From Trileptium ribeirensis (Eukaryota; Nematoda; Enoplea; Enoplida; Thoracostomopsidae), in contig JASANE010018398.1 in NCBI GenBank assembly GCA_030248225.1, positions 83,617 to 147,616 on the forward strand: a DNA stretch of 64,000 nucleotides, read 5' to 3'. Each line of letters opens with the position of its first letter. Position 1 is the stretch's first letter. Shown one piece after another: positions 44,473-56,665 of this stretch. The notes under the pieces were generated by a model. The model made no database searches. It was not told where the DNA came from and was given only the letters and a program-made list of their open reading frames with translations. A program made the translations under genes and the position numbers.

Positions 44473-45126
44473 ATGGAGGACGAGATATATTTGGAAGATA
44501 ATTTTGAATCTCATATGGGCGAAACCGGTGGAAGAGACACAACTATGTCTATTGCAACTCAGAAATCGACCGATGGCTCCAAAAAAATTCGTGTATCTTC
44601 CGAAAGCTTAGAGACTGAAGCCTCTGATGATTCAGTTTTCTCCAGTACTCGACCAAAGTCAGCAATGCGATCGAAGATGACAATAATAACAGCCCTGGGC
44701 GAATGTTGCAGTTCTGAAGCTCATCCAAATGTGGAGACAAAAGACGAAGTGTCGGCACGGCACCAACGAAATCTTGATCTGCAAAAAATTGCGGATCAAA
44801 GACGTTGGTTTCATAAGCGTGCCAGACCAGAGTATCTCGTTTCTGGAATATCTCATCCTTTAGTACCTCAATTTGTATATCTAAACAATCTTCCAGTCTT
44901 TGGTAGTCGAGGAGGGTGCACTATTGTCGGTGCACTCGCCCAATGTATGAAATGGTTAGTGCCGTCGCCGGACAGCTTCGGAATAGATTGTAATCGCCGC
45001 CCCAGTGAAATGTGGAATTGCTTAACAACAAAAGTTGTTTCTAAGTGTGCGGGCTGTGCCATGTATCTTCTAGAAATTATTAGATGCGTAGTGGGTAAGT
45101 TAGTGGCCATGGATGTTAACACATGA
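44473..45126 (+). CDS. Accessory ORF behind integrase, second element
   Basis: About 217 residues from the ATG at 44473. The N-terminal half is acidic and Ser/Thr-rich, the middle basic (QRRWFHKRARPEYLV). The end (GGCTIVGALAQCMKWLVPSPDSFGIDCN) looks folded and Cys-rich. I recognise no family. Its place, between integrase and an SGNH-like segment, parallels the extension and NADAR region of the giant element, but I do not see NADAR motifs here. Confidence 0.45.
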   Translation: MEDEIYLEDNFESHMGETGGRDTTMSIATQKSTDGSKKIRVSSESLETEASDDSVFSSTRPKSAMRSKMTIITALGECCSSEAHPNVETKDEVSARHQRNLDLQKIADQRRWFHKRARPEYLVSGISHPLVPQFVYLNNLPVFGSRGGCTIVGALAQCMKWLVPSPDSFGIDCNRRPSEMWNCLTTKVVSKCAGCAMYLLEIIRCVVGKLVAMDVNT

Positions 45127-45869
45127 TATCCGGAGATGCAGTTATATAATTTGTCACGGCGTTTATATGATGGAAACTATCAAATTTTTCTGCTGTAATC
45201 GAGTGAGGCGTGGCTCTCGGCAGGCGTAAGCTCGGACAAGCTAAGCAATAGGACTCCGTTTCTGGACAAAAACGTCTGGGGAGTGTCTGTAGAGCAGGGA
45301 ATACTACGAGGCTTATTAGGTTTTTTGCCGAATCAGGTTAAAGATGGAATTGGTACAGTAATAGTTGGATATGCAATGGCGGAGTAATTTCGCGCACTAA
45401 TTCCCCCACAATGGACATTTTATCGAGGGCAGACGCAGGGATTATTGAGATTTCAGTATGGGTTATCGACGGACTCATTCCAGAGTCAGTGGAAAACATC
45501 ATAATAGTTGCAGGAAATAAAGATGTTCGTAAAGGTATGCCGGCGGATGCAGCGTTTCGGCGGTTCTATGATCTTCTGAGTTTGTTACGGCGCTACCGCG
45601 GCCAAGGTGGTGTGGTGGTATCTGTATTGGTTCCAGATCAGCAAGATAATGAAAACATGCACGAGATCGATCGTATTAACTCAGATTTGGGGTTGCTACA
45701 GGATGACGGGCTGTGTCTGATTTCTCGTTATTGTATTCGCCTTCGACAGAAGTCAAATATTGAATGGAAACTCGCCTTTCCGACACATGTGTTGCCGAGT
45801 GCGATTGCTGCAAAAGAATGGTTTGAAGATTTAGCTAATGTCGCCGGAGTCAGACGTAACAGACTTTAA
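45127..45869 (+). pseudogene. SGNH-hydrolase-like segment, second element
   Basis: From 45411 an open frame of 152 residues has a strand-loop IIIVAGNKDVRKG in the position of the SGNH block III (G-x-N-D), an amphipathic helix (FRRFYDLLSLLRRYRG), a strand VVVSVLVPD, and a late FPTHVLPSAIAAKEW segment where family members carry the catalytic Asp-x-x-His. Upstream, in the same frame but beyond stops, a short SGDAV at about 45129 could be a relic of the GDS block. I infer a decayed SGNH-like domain related in role to the one at 19430-20010 in the giant element. Certainty is limited without profile searches. Confidence 0.45.
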
Positions 45870-46110
45870 ATGGAAATTCTCAAATCAGAACTTAACATAT
45901 TTGTTTTATATATAACATTGGTGTATATGCGATAGGTTATTTTATATTTGGGTATGATGTATAATCTTATACTTGCCATCAATAACAATATAGTATTGTA
46001 ATGTACTTGTAAATATGTATGCTTAGCGATAAATGTGACAGCAGGCATACTCGAAGCTAGTTGAGAAAATGTGTCGGGAACTGGGGAGAACTATATGTGC
46101 CCCCGAGGAA

Positions 46111-46491
46111 TGCAGCATAATATAAAGTTTAGGAACGATCTGCTACATGTATTGTCTGCTATCTTAAAGATTTATTAATTGTTAAACGTAGGAGTTGTAC
46201 AGAACATAAAATTGCTTGCATTGACGTCAACTGTATAGCTATAGCAGAAACAACTGGTTTTTTGTATTTCCTGTGCAGAGGTTGTAATTTCTATTTATAC
46301 TGTAATCCGGGCGTGGCTGGTGTCTTTCTTAAGTTTTTTGCTTGTTGAGCATGGTGGTGTAAATCAGCCGTTGTAGCGAATTGTCACAGTTGTTGCAGCC
46401 GCGGTTCGGACGATATATATTGTGAAATAAAAGGTTGAAGGTAGTTTTTTATTCTTGTTAGTTGAACCAGTAACGATAAATATTCGTTACA
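46111..46491 (+). repeat. 3' LTR of the second element
   Basis: Direct repeat of 36587-36965, ending ttcgttaca and followed by the TACA target duplication. AATAAA is at 46426-46431. Confidence 0.93.
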
Positions 46492-46881
46492 TACATATGA
46501 ATAGTAATGAGTCATCAGTAGAGGGGTAATCGTGATTCATTATCTAGCCAATTAATTACTCCTTTTCAGTAAATACCAGACAAGAGGGATGGGGCAAAAC
46601 CCTCATTTTCAATCTACTAACAAGACTTGTATTGATACATCTTATAAGGCATTTCCCGTGCGCCTTCTTATCCTCTTAAAAGATAATTTGGTCAGGTAAA
46701 ATTAAAAAAAACCTGAGAAACGAGATGCAGAAAATGGAAACTAACATTTATACGTATAATTAATGCAGCATGCAAACGCCTACGCTATTCACCCCACTAG
46801 TAGATAATCTTTATACAGCACAATATTTGGTTACATACTTATTTTTGATAAGTCAAAGGAAATTTTTCGTGCTTTGGTGGA

Positions 46882-47690
46882 AAAGTACTTGTCCCAAAAA
46901 TACCATTCCCTTGAAATCCATTTTTCAGCAATATACCACTCAGCACCTACGCCAATATTAATATAGTGAATAATGAGCAGGACAACGCGTCCGTTTTATA
47001 ACAAATTATTACCTGAAATATGTTCGTTGCAACAATTAAATTAATTTACAAACATAAAGATAGCTAGCCAGATTGCCATTGTATGGCCTTTCTGTTACTT
47101 TTAGCGTTGAGTAGTAGCCGCTCGTGATCCGTTTTGATTGCAGACTTTGTCTGAAAAGTACTTGTTCCAAAAAATAGCATTCCCTCGAAATCGATTTTTC
47201 ACCAATATACCACTCAGCACCTATGTCAATATTAATATAGTGAATAATGAGCAAGACAACGCGTCCGTACCTGAAATATGTCCATTGCAACAAATTAATT
47301 CAAAAACACAAAGATAGCTAGCCAGATTGCCATTGTATGGGCTTTCTGTTACTTTTAGCGTTGAGTAGTAGCTGCTCGTGATCCGTTTTGATTACAGACT
47401 CTGTCTGAAAAGTACTTGTCCCAAAAATAGCATTCCCTCGAAATCCATTTTTCAGCAATATACCAATCAGCACCTATGTCAATATTAATATAGTGAATAA
47501 TGAGCAAGACAACGCGTCTGTTTTATGACAAATCATTACCTGAAATATGTTCGTTGCAACAACTAAATTAATTCAAAAACATAAAGATAGCTAGCCAGAT
47601 TGCCATTGAATGGGTTTTTTGTTACTTTTAGCATTGAGTAGTAGTCGCTCGTGATCCGTTTTGATTACACACTCCGTCTGAAAAGCCCAA
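46882..47690 (+). repeat. Three tandem copies of a 253-273 bp unit
   Basis: Units start at about 46882, 47155 and 47408 with aaaagtacttgt; a fourth start is visible at 47681. Copies are close to each other and differ by small deletions. No coding content. Confidence 0.85.
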
Positions 47691-47893
47691 AAAGCCTTAA
47701 AAGGTGAGAATAGTTAATAATTCTCACTCATTTGCTGCCTCGTGTTGCTTAAACATTTTGTTCATATAGTGGTACATATGTCGCAGCGTAGATTGCGTCA
47801 CGACTTAATTGCCCAGTTTGCCGCTCGCCGTGCAGTTGCACTTGCGTTGATATTCGTTCGTGTTGTAAGGTTTCTTAAGGAACCGAGCAACAT

Positions 47894-47966
47894 CCCTATA
47901 TAGCGCAGTGGGTAGCGTACAACACTTGCATATAAGCGATTTAGGTTCAATCCGCGGTCGGAGCAA
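47894..47966 (+). ncRNA. tRNA-like sequence (SINE head or tRNA relic)
   Basis: A good polymerase III A box (tagcgcagtggg, 47901-47912) and B box (ggttcaatcc, 47944-47953) are 43 bases apart, the tRNA spacing. Acceptor, anticodon and T stems do not pair well, so this is a tRNA-derived SINE head or a dead tRNA gene, not a working tRNA. Confidence 0.45.
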
Positions 47967-50120
47967 AAGTTTGGTCACGACAGTACAAACTACGTTTTGG
48001 TTTAAGAAGGAAAGGGTTAAAGAACGTGATATTTATGCATAATTTGGCCTAAAATGGTTTTGGGAGCAAATATGGTATATTCCGTAAAGTTTATAATTTT
48101 TTGAGAAAATACAAAGGCTACACTATTTTTGAGCTCTTGCTTTAGACACCTTCAATATATCATAACTAAGTTGCAAATGTTTTAAATTTTGAATTAATAT
48201 TTGGTAATGAATTAGCTGGGAGTACGGCTGTGAAAGAAGTATTTTGAATTAAATATTAGAAATTTCCATAATTATTAAAATCAAATTTTTGCGGCGTGCT
48301 TTCAGCGCGGGAAGGGGATGTTAGAGCGTCAGTGCCAGTAAATATGGCTTGGCGCTACCGCGTCCCTATGCGCACCTATAAATAATCTTGTGCTATTATT
48401 GAAATCGTTACCAACCGATAAAACTAGTGATTTACGTAAATTGTTCTTGACTTTATTGAAAAAATACAGACAAGTATAAACATAAACTAATTAATCTTAT
48501 CATTTGTTTCAATCTCTTCTGCGATGGAAAACTGAATACTATTGTCCCTTTCCTTTTTAAACTAATGTGTATTTTGAACAGTTTGGAACAAACGTTTGCG
48601 GCGGCTGAACCTGGATCACTTTGGCCCAAACCTCGTACCCTATCCACTTCGGGATCACTTTGGCCCAAACCTCGTACCCTATCCACTTCGCTATCAGATG
48701 GCTATTCCTCGCCTCCGTAAGGACGTCCCCATAGCGAGGGAACAACGAAACACGTGCAAACGCACAGTGCAAGCAAAACTCGGTTAGTGTATCGCTTTGC
48801 AATGTGCGGGCTGACAAATGTGTCAATTTAAAACTAATCGGATTCGATATAATTGTGCATGCTCTACCAATTCGGATGCAGTGTTAACACTCTATATGTA
48901 ACCAAAATACAATTCGGTTCAGATCGGTATGGATCATAAGCGATCAGATCGGTTACAATGTGAGCACGTCCACAGTCTTACAGTATAAATTTGACAATTT
49001 GTTAACAATGGCTGAAAGTTAATAATAAATTAATAAAAGTTAATAAGGAAAATAAAGTTAAATACGTGAAATTTTTATTTGTACGTGTTTAAAGGTTAAA
49101 GAATCTTGATAGTATATATATATTCCGCATTTTACAACTGGTATAAACGACATTCTTCAGGATTCTTGTGACATTGTCTCACTTTGATATTTTCACAACT
49201 CTGAAGTTAACAGGAATTGTAAATAAAATTGTATCTGAACAAGCGTGATTAATTTTTTTAGGTGTATTTGTAGTAATTCAGGGAACAGGGTTATATGCCG
49301 AATGTCGACAACACATTGTGATAGAAATGAAAATTTAAATGTTTTCGTCGTGATAAAATGTTATATACTTATATATATAAAAGATAACCATCACTACTTT
49401 GTTCAATTGGTGTATTTTTTCGCTTAATTTAAGATCATCTCAATTTTTTAACTATTTTGTCGAATATAATGATGATCCAGGATGAGATTTAGATGTGCTG
49501 TGTGAATTTCGTTTCTTAACTAAAATGTAGATATTATATTAATTTATATATCGTGTATTTTTGTAGAAAAATGTTTTTAGTGAAGTGTAAGCTCTCTGTT
49601 TTAATTTTAGCTTTAGAACTATGTTATAACAGGTTTATTGTGGCGCAAATAGCCTCAGCATATTGCAAAGCGTGAAATTTATTGCAAAATCTCGTTCTTC
49701 ATCAAGGATTTATGTTACACTCATTTTCTTAGACTCTTCCGAGAATTCGCTTTGTTTTACTCTAGATCAATTGATTTACAGGAAATTCAATATTAAAATT
49801 AGCTTTTGTATTTGGCGATATATCGAAAGCGAAAGCATCAAATAATATATTTTATAAAATTTATACGATTTAATACGGAGAAAACCGCCAAATAAAATAT
49901 AATCTAAAGAGTAACATATCGCTGAAATTTAGCTGGCTTTCTGTGGAAAATTCGGAGCTATTTTCAAAAAATAATTCAGACCAAGTCATTATTGTCCACA
50001 AAATAGTCACGTTGCGCCAAAATCAAGAAAAATACTGAAAACTAATCAAGTGATCATTGCAAACACCCAATTGTTTATATTTAACGCAGCACGTGGTTTT
50101 TAATTTCAATAAGACACACA
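47967..50120. other. AT-rich sequence without visible genes
   Basis: No supported gene. A 39-bp direct duplication (ggatcactttggcccaaacc...) lies at 48613-48690. The rest is unique AT-rich DNA with short chance frames. Confidence 0.5.
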
Positions 50121-50149
50121 GAAGATGAAAGATAACTTGTATGCTGCTG

Positions 50150-52310
50150 AATTTTTAGACTGTAGAAATTTGGATATTTCAAGGAATCAATCTGGTACTC
50201 GTTATTACAATAATTATCTTTTAGCCGACTTAATACCAAACATATTTAGGCAGCAGGTATTTAATAGTGATTTTTTCACTGTAGAAATTTGGATATTTCA
50301 AGGAATCAACCTGGTAGTCGTTATTACAATAATTATCTTTTAGCCGACTAAATACCAAACATATTTAGGCAGCAGGTATTCAATAGTGATTTTTTGACTG
50401 TAGAAATTTGGATATTTCAAGGAATCAACCTGGTACTCGTTATTACAATAATTATCTTTTAGCCGACTAAATACAAAAACATATTTAGGCAGCAGGTATT
50501 CAATAGTGATTTTTTGACTGTAGAAATTTGGATATTTAAAGGAATCGACCTGGTACTCGTTATTACAATAATTATCTTTTAGCCGACTAAATACAAAAAA
50601 ATATTTAGGCAGCAGGTATTCAATAGTGATTTTTTGACTGTAGAAATTTGGATATTTCAAGGAATCAATCTGGTACTCGTTATTACAATAATTATCTTTT
50701 AGCCGACTAAATACCAAACATATTTAGGCAGCAGGTATTCAATAGTGATTTTTTGACTGTAGAAATTTGGATATTTCAAGGAATCAACCTGGTAGTCGTT
50801 ATTACAATAATTATCTTTTAGCCGACTAAATACCAAACATATTTAGGCAGCAGGTATTCAATAGTGATTTTTTGACTGTAGAAATTTGGATATTTCAAGG
50901 AATCAACCTGGTACTCGTTATTACAATAATTATCTTTTAGCCGACTAAATACAAAAACATATTTAGGCAGCAGGTATTCAATAGTGATTTTTTGACTGTA
51001 GAAATTTGGATATTTAAAGGAATCGACCTGGTACTCGTTATTACAATAATTATCTTTTAGCCGACTAAATACAAAAAAATATTTAGGCAGCAGGTATTCA
51101 ATAGTGATTTTTTGACTGTAGAAATTTGGATATTTCAAGGAATCAATCTGGTACTCGTTATTACAATAATTATCTTTTAGCCGACTAAATACCAAACATA
51201 TTTAGGCAGCAGGTATTCAATAGTGATTTTTTGACTGTAGAAATTTGGATATTTAAAGGAATCAACCTGGTAGTCCTTATTACAATAATTATCTTTTAGC
51301 CGACTAAATACCAAACATATTTAGGCAGCAGGTATTCAATAGTGATTTTTTGACTGTAGAAATTTGGATATTTCAAGGAATCAATCTGGTACTCGTTATT
51401 ACAATAATTATCTTTTAGCCGAATAAATACCAAACATATTTAGGCAGCAGGTATTCAATAGTGATTTTTTGACTGTAGAAATTTGGATATTTCAAAGAAT
51501 CAACCTGGTACTCGTTATTACAATAATTATCTTTTAGCCGACTAAATACAAAAACATATTTAGGCAGCAGGTATTCAATAGTGATTTTTTGACTGTAGAA
51601 ATTTGGATATTTCAAGGAATCGACCTGGTACTCGTTATTACAATAATTATCTTTTAGCCGACTAAATACAAAAACATATTTAGGCAGCAGGTATTCAATA
51701 GTGATTTTTTGACTGTAGAAATTTGGATATTTCAAGGAATCAACCTGGTAGTCGTTATTACAATAATTATCTTTTAGCCGACTAAATATCAAACATATTT
51801 AGGCAGCAGGTATTCAATAGTGATTTTTAGACTGTAGAAATTTGGATATTTCAAGGAATCAACCTGGTACTCGTTATTACAATAATTATCTTTTAGCCGA
51901 CTAAATACAAAAACATATTTAGGCAGCAGGTATTCAATAGAGATTTTTTGACTGTAGAAATTTGGATATTTCAAGGAATCGACCTGGTACTCGTTATTAC
52001 AATAATTATCTTTTAGCCGAATAAATACCAAACAAATTTAGGCAGCAGGTATTCAATAGTGATTTTTTGACTGTAGAAATTTGGATATTTCAAGGAATCA
52101 ACCTGGTACTCGTTATTACAATAATTATCTTTTAGCCGACTAAATACCAAACATATTTAGGCAGCAGGTATTCAATAGTGATTTTTTGACTGTAGAAATT
52201 TGGATATTTCAAGGAATCAACCTGGTACTCGTTATTACAATAATTATCTTTTAGCCGACTAAATACCAAACATATTTAGACAGCAGGTATTCAATAGTGA
52301 TTTTTTAGCA
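50150..52310 (+). repeat. Satellite array of 119/120-bp monomers
   Basis: About 18 head-to-tail monomers built on gtagaaatttggatatttca and ending in ttcaatagtgattttttgact. Two length classes exist: 119 bp (ataccaaac) and 120 bp (atacaaaaac). A diagnostic ggtagtc variant recurs at 50313, 50791, 51269 and 51747, exactly 478 bp apart, so four monomers form a higher-order unit. Open minus-strand frames of 125 codons come from runs of 120-bp monomers and are not genes. Confidence 0.95.
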
Positions 52311-53258
52311 ATTCTGGAATATGCACTGTTGTATACGACAGCTAAGAACCGTTTTTCATGTAACCTCTTATTGTGGCACTGTTTATACGTACCTGCGACA
52401 AATCGCTTCTATGTAAATGATCCGAAGCTTCCATGAACACAGGACTACATAAGATCAGATACTACAGTCGGAAATAATATTTCGTGCTTTTTTAATGTAA
52501 CATTTATACTAGTTCCATAATAGCTTATTAGTGTTTTTTATTTAAGGAAATACCCATACACCGATATTTCCATGGTGGTTGACAAAGCTTGCATATGTGT
52601 TATCACATCTTTGGGAATTTATCTGCAATATGAAAGCTGCAAACCATTAAACTGTACTTACAATGTACTATTACTATGTTGAACTTTGCAGTGGATACAA
52701 CTCGCTTTGATACTTCAGTACAACTAACTTCTTTTTTAATATAGAGTAGATATTTTCCAAGTGTTTTCATCTGAGCGAGGGTTGCCAGTACAGCTGAATG
52801 TTCTAAATATATACTTTGCTCTCTGATTCGTTCAGCACATACGTGCCGAAGGTCCGGCTTATTAGGGTAGGAGGTCCGCGTTGGAAGGTCTTCAACGGTG
52901 GAAGTTGGACCTCCTCTCTTCGTCCCAAGATTTCTCCCTTCATTTTACTTATGTTACTATAGCATTTGCTAATTTGTGCTGAAATTTTTCTCACGCCTAA
53001 TGCGCGGAGCGGGTTGTGACTGCGAAGCTTTCATGGTGATAAATATGGCTTAAGGGAGATTCGAGCCTTAGGGTTTAACAGCCCCACTACCCTATGAAGA
53101 CACCTATGATTTAGTACATGATTTAATTTGATGCGTTGTTACTAAGTCAAGTTGTATAAACTATGAGCAAAATTCCAAAAAGTGCAAAGTAAAAATGTGA
53201 AAAATTACAAGGAAAAATTTGGTAATCTGGGCAATATTTTTCATTGCTTTTCTGCAAT
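52311..53258. other. Unique sequence, no gene seen
   Basis: About 950 bases. A GC-richer patch at 52830-52930 has short inverted segments around ggaggtcc and ggacctcc (52870 and 52908). Nothing codes convincingly. Confidence 0.45.
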
Positions 53259-53269
53259 CTAGCTCAATT

Positions 53270-53730
53270 CCACGGACATTGGGTTCCTACAATATATATG
53301 CTTGAGAACCGTCCTATCGGAAGGGATCGGATTTGGATTTAGGTTAGATATATGAAGCATAGGTGTATACCATTTAGTTGTCCCGGACCTTGGGTTCCTA
53401 CAATATATATGCTTGAGAACCGTCCTATCGGAAGAGATCAGATTTGGATTTAGGGTAGGTATATGAAGCATAGGTGTATACCATTTAGTTGTCCCGGACC
53501 TTGGGTTCCTACAATATATATGTTTGAGAACCGTCCTATCGGAAGAGATCAGATTTGGATTTAGGGTAGATATATGAAGCATAGGTGTATACCATTTAGT
53601 TGTCCCGGACCTTGGGTTCCTACAATATATATGTGTGAGAACCGTCCTATCGGAAGAGATCAGATTTGGATTTGGGTTAGATAATATGAAGCATAGGTGT
53701 ATACCATCTAGTTGTCCTGGTTTGAAACAT
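53270..53730 (+). repeat. Four tandem copies of a 111-bp unit
   Basis: Starts at gggttcctac are at 53281, 53392, 53503 and 53614, an exact 111-bp period. Because 111 is a multiple of three, the minus strand stays open for 187 codons as a 37-residue repeat. I treat this as repeat DNA. Confidence 0.92.
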
Positions 53731-54589
53731 AAATAGCGCGTGAAGTGATTTGCCTCAAATTTTTCCAGTGTATAAGATCCACTTGAGAAACCGACAGGGT
53801 GCATATCAAATAAACATCTCAAATAATAATGTCAGCAGCAGATAGAGCTCCCAGAAAACCTGGGACGGCAGAGCTCCAAGATATATAGGCACCCTTGTTA
53901 GCCATAGCTAGAGGCAATTTTCATTACATTTGAGGCCAGGAATGTGAAATGTCGGTGTCTATCTTAACTCTCAATCACTTTGCGTATTGGAAATATGTAT
54001 ATCTATAAAGATGCAAAATGAAATTTTTGTCAAAGCCCAAATGGGGAAGGGCGTGTGGCGGCCGTCCAGCGATCCCCCTTATATGAGCCCATTAATGATG
54101 CATCTCTCAAATAATAATCGATAAGTCAAACACTCATTTCAACTCAAAATGAAAAGCAATGTCATAATTATAGTAACATTCTTTGACAACGATTCGCCTA
54201 TGTTGAAGAATTTTTACTGTGCATCAAGTACATAAGTACATAATAGCGATTATTTCACGATTGCATATGATACGTACTAGCTCAAAGGAGCAGGGTGTTA
54301 CCCCACTGAGGTCCGAACCAACCTCTTCTTGAGGGCCCGACCAACCCTAACAGGCCATACTATCCCTCCTCCTGACACGCCAGTGACCCCTGGGAGACAT
54401 CGACATGTATGATATGATAGCAAAAGCTTTTTTTAAGTTAGTAAATTTTGCTGCTCTACCAATCTTAAATAAAGCTTCAGGGGAACATTTTACTCCAGTA
54501 CTGGCTAGATGCATCAATGGACCGGTCGCTACAGGTACAATTGCAGAGCAAGACAAGAAAACAGTTGCGTTTACGCATAAAACAGCGAA

Positions 54590-55366
54590 ATCGTGATATT
54601 TCAAATTTAAACAACCACCGGCCAATTTCCTATATAGCTTATACTGCTAAACTGCTTGAACGTACTGTAGCAGCCCAAGTTAGACATTGTGTTGAATCAG
54701 ATAAAGTTTTACCTTTCCAGCAATCAGCCTAAAGGTGTCGCAATTCTGCTGATATGGCAATCGTTAAGAGCCACAATGACGTCAACACTAGTCTCATGAA
54801 TGGGCGGCCAACAGGTCTTGTTTCTCTAGACCTAACGGCGGCGTTTGACTAAGTGCATCATGAGACCCTTATCATATGATGCCTGCGAAATATTGGCTCC
54901 TTCATAAATAGTATGCGGTGGATTCGCTCTTATCTCTCAGGGAGAATGCAATGCGTGAAAATTGTTGAAACGAGATCACCTGCAGTAACAATCAGCAGCA
55001 GTGCCACAGGGGAGAATTTTATGTTCTCTAATAGTCAACATCTACACTTCACCTGTTGGTATTGTTGTGACTCTGTGTTTATAGCTATGCTGATGAGATT
55101 GATATATGCAAGGATTTTGATAAAAATGATGTTAACGATGTAATTCGTGACCTACAGCGTCTGCTGCGGGCACTACAAACATGGTTTGAGCAACATTTCC
55201 TAAATTTAATTAATTCTAAATCGAAACTGATATATTTCGGTAGGCATCGGTTGCAAACCCTATCTTCGAACACTAATGGCCATATAATACTGCGGTGCAA
55301 ACATCTAAATATTTTGGGAGTCCATTTTGACATTAAAACACCGCATTAAAACCAGGATTAGACATG
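54590..55366 (+). pseudogene. RT fragment of a Jockey/CR1-like LINE
   Basis: Frame pieces show LINE RT motifs: NHRPISYIAYTAKLLERTV (near 54613), VSLDLTAAFD with a following stop (near 54820), WIRSYLSGRMQCVKI (near 54916), a YADE-like catalytic remnant in another frame (near 55087), and NSKSKLIYFGRH...LNILGVHFD (near 55210). Several stops and shifts. The fragment ends exactly where the mariner-type transposon begins. Confidence 0.75.
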
Positions 55367-55368
55367 TA

Positions 55369-56663
55369 CAGGGTGTTTCAGAAGTAACTACCCACTGTTT
55401 GATTCTAACTATCGGTCGACTGGGCAGAAGTAGCTCGCCAGTTTTTTGTATAATTATAGACAAGTATTAGAAGTTTACTTACATTACGAAGAAAGATCTC
55501 AGAACAGCTCCGTCTGTGCACCGCTAAGCTGAATGCATTTCTCCAGTCGGGATGGTACAGATCGGCAAACTTTGGCGCATAAGTCCACTGGATAGAAAAC
55601 GCTGATTTTAATCTATCCATCAATTCTTGAGGGTCCTTAGCCCTACTTCCATAAACATCTTCTTTCAGAACACCCCAAAGATAGAAGTCAGGCGGAGTTA
55701 AGTCTGGTGACCTAGCTGGCCACTCGATTTCACCCCTGCGACCGATCCATCGATTCGGGAACCTTTCGTCCAGCCAAGCGCGGACTTCGGTAGCGTAGTG
55801 AGCTGGGGCTCCGTCATGCATGAAAACAAGGTCCTCGGTTGCGATTTGCGGGTAGACATTCACAGATAAAAGTTCCACATAGCTAGTTTTATTGACATTT
55901 CCGTCAAAAAAGAATGGACCAACGATGCCTTGTGAACAAATTCCGGCCCAGACACAGATTCTAGGGGCGTTGACCTCTTTGTTAATCGTGACATGTGGAT
56001 TGTCTTCAGACCAATAAACACAATTATGGCGATTAACATTACCATTGAGCTTGAAAACTGCCTGGTCGGTCCACAAAATGCGATCAAGATCCAACGCACT
56101 GCTCTCCACCATGTCCATACATGTCTCACAAAGCTGGACTCTGCGATCGAAATCATCATCAGAGAGTCCATGGATAAGACGGGGCCGAAAGGGCTTCACG
56201 TTAAGGTCCTTGTAAAGGCGTCAAACGGAAGTATGAGGAATACCCAGCTGGAGGGAAGCCCTTCGAGTTGACTTATGAGGTCTCCTGGATACCGCAGCGC
56301 TTAATACAGCTTTCTGGTCCCCACTTGTGGCAGACTTTGGACGACCCGGCCTCAGCCGTTCCGATACACTGCAAGTGTCCTCGAATCGGAAAATAATATC
56401 AGCCATCGTCAAGCGAGTAGGAGGTATTGAGTCGAAATGTTTTTTCCACTGGCGTGAGACTTCGGCATAATTTCCGTATTTATAGTAAAGTTTTACAACA
56501 CAGATTTTTTCAGGCAGAGATCGTCGTGGGGAATCCATGGTATAAACAGTATATATTTATAATAACCTGAAATATTAAAAACAGCGATAAACAACCATTG
56601 CAAAATATTACGCCAGAAGATATTGATTGACAAAGTGTGGGTAGTTACTTCTGAAACACCCTA
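55369..56663 (-). mobile_element. Mariner/Tc1-superfamily transposon (DD41D type)
   Basis: A 1,295-bp element has terminal inverted repeats of about 30 bp (cagggtgtttcagaagtaac at the left, its inverse at the right with one end mismatch). It is flanked by TA on both sides (55367-55368 and 56664-56665), the TA duplication of this superfamily. It carries one transposase gene on the minus strand. Confidence 0.92.
55405..56538 (-). pseudogene. DD41D transposase with one premature stop
   Basis: The minus-strand frame spans 378 codons from ATG at 56538 to 55405, broken only by TGA at 56223-56221. The N-terminal part is a helix-turn-helix pair (EKICVVKLYYKYGNYAEVSR, then RPGRPKSA). The catalytic triad is in WTDQAVF, MHDGAPAHY and PDLTPPDFYLW, with 41 residues between the second and third Asp, hence DD41D. 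It would cut and paste the element at TA sites. With a single nonsense codon and otherwise complete length, this is a recently inactivated copy. Confidence 0.9.
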
Positions 56664-56665
56664 TA

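Larger units (their letters stand above)
36587..46491 (+). mobile_element. Second Ty3/gypsy-like LTR retrotransposon, degenerate
   Basis: A 9.9-kb element with LTRs of 379 and 381 bp, starting TGTAGCATA/TGCAGCATA and ending ...ttcgttaca. TACA is duplicated on both sides (36583-36586 and 46492-46495). Coding order is gag, CCHC knuckle, env-like membrane region, protease, RT, RNase H, integrase and accessory ORFs. Frames are split by many stops and shifts, so the copy is inactive. Env-like and SGNH-like modules take the same places as in the giant element. Confidence 0.93.

Noticed and set aside
44473..45126. NADAR domain in the accessory ORF of the second element
   Set aside because: Position is suggestive, but the SN-x-P, Glu-Gln and LLATG blocks are not present.
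50340..52031. Series of 80-125 codon minus-strand frames
   Set aside because: They arise from 120-bp satellite monomers and break wherever a 119-bp monomer occurs.
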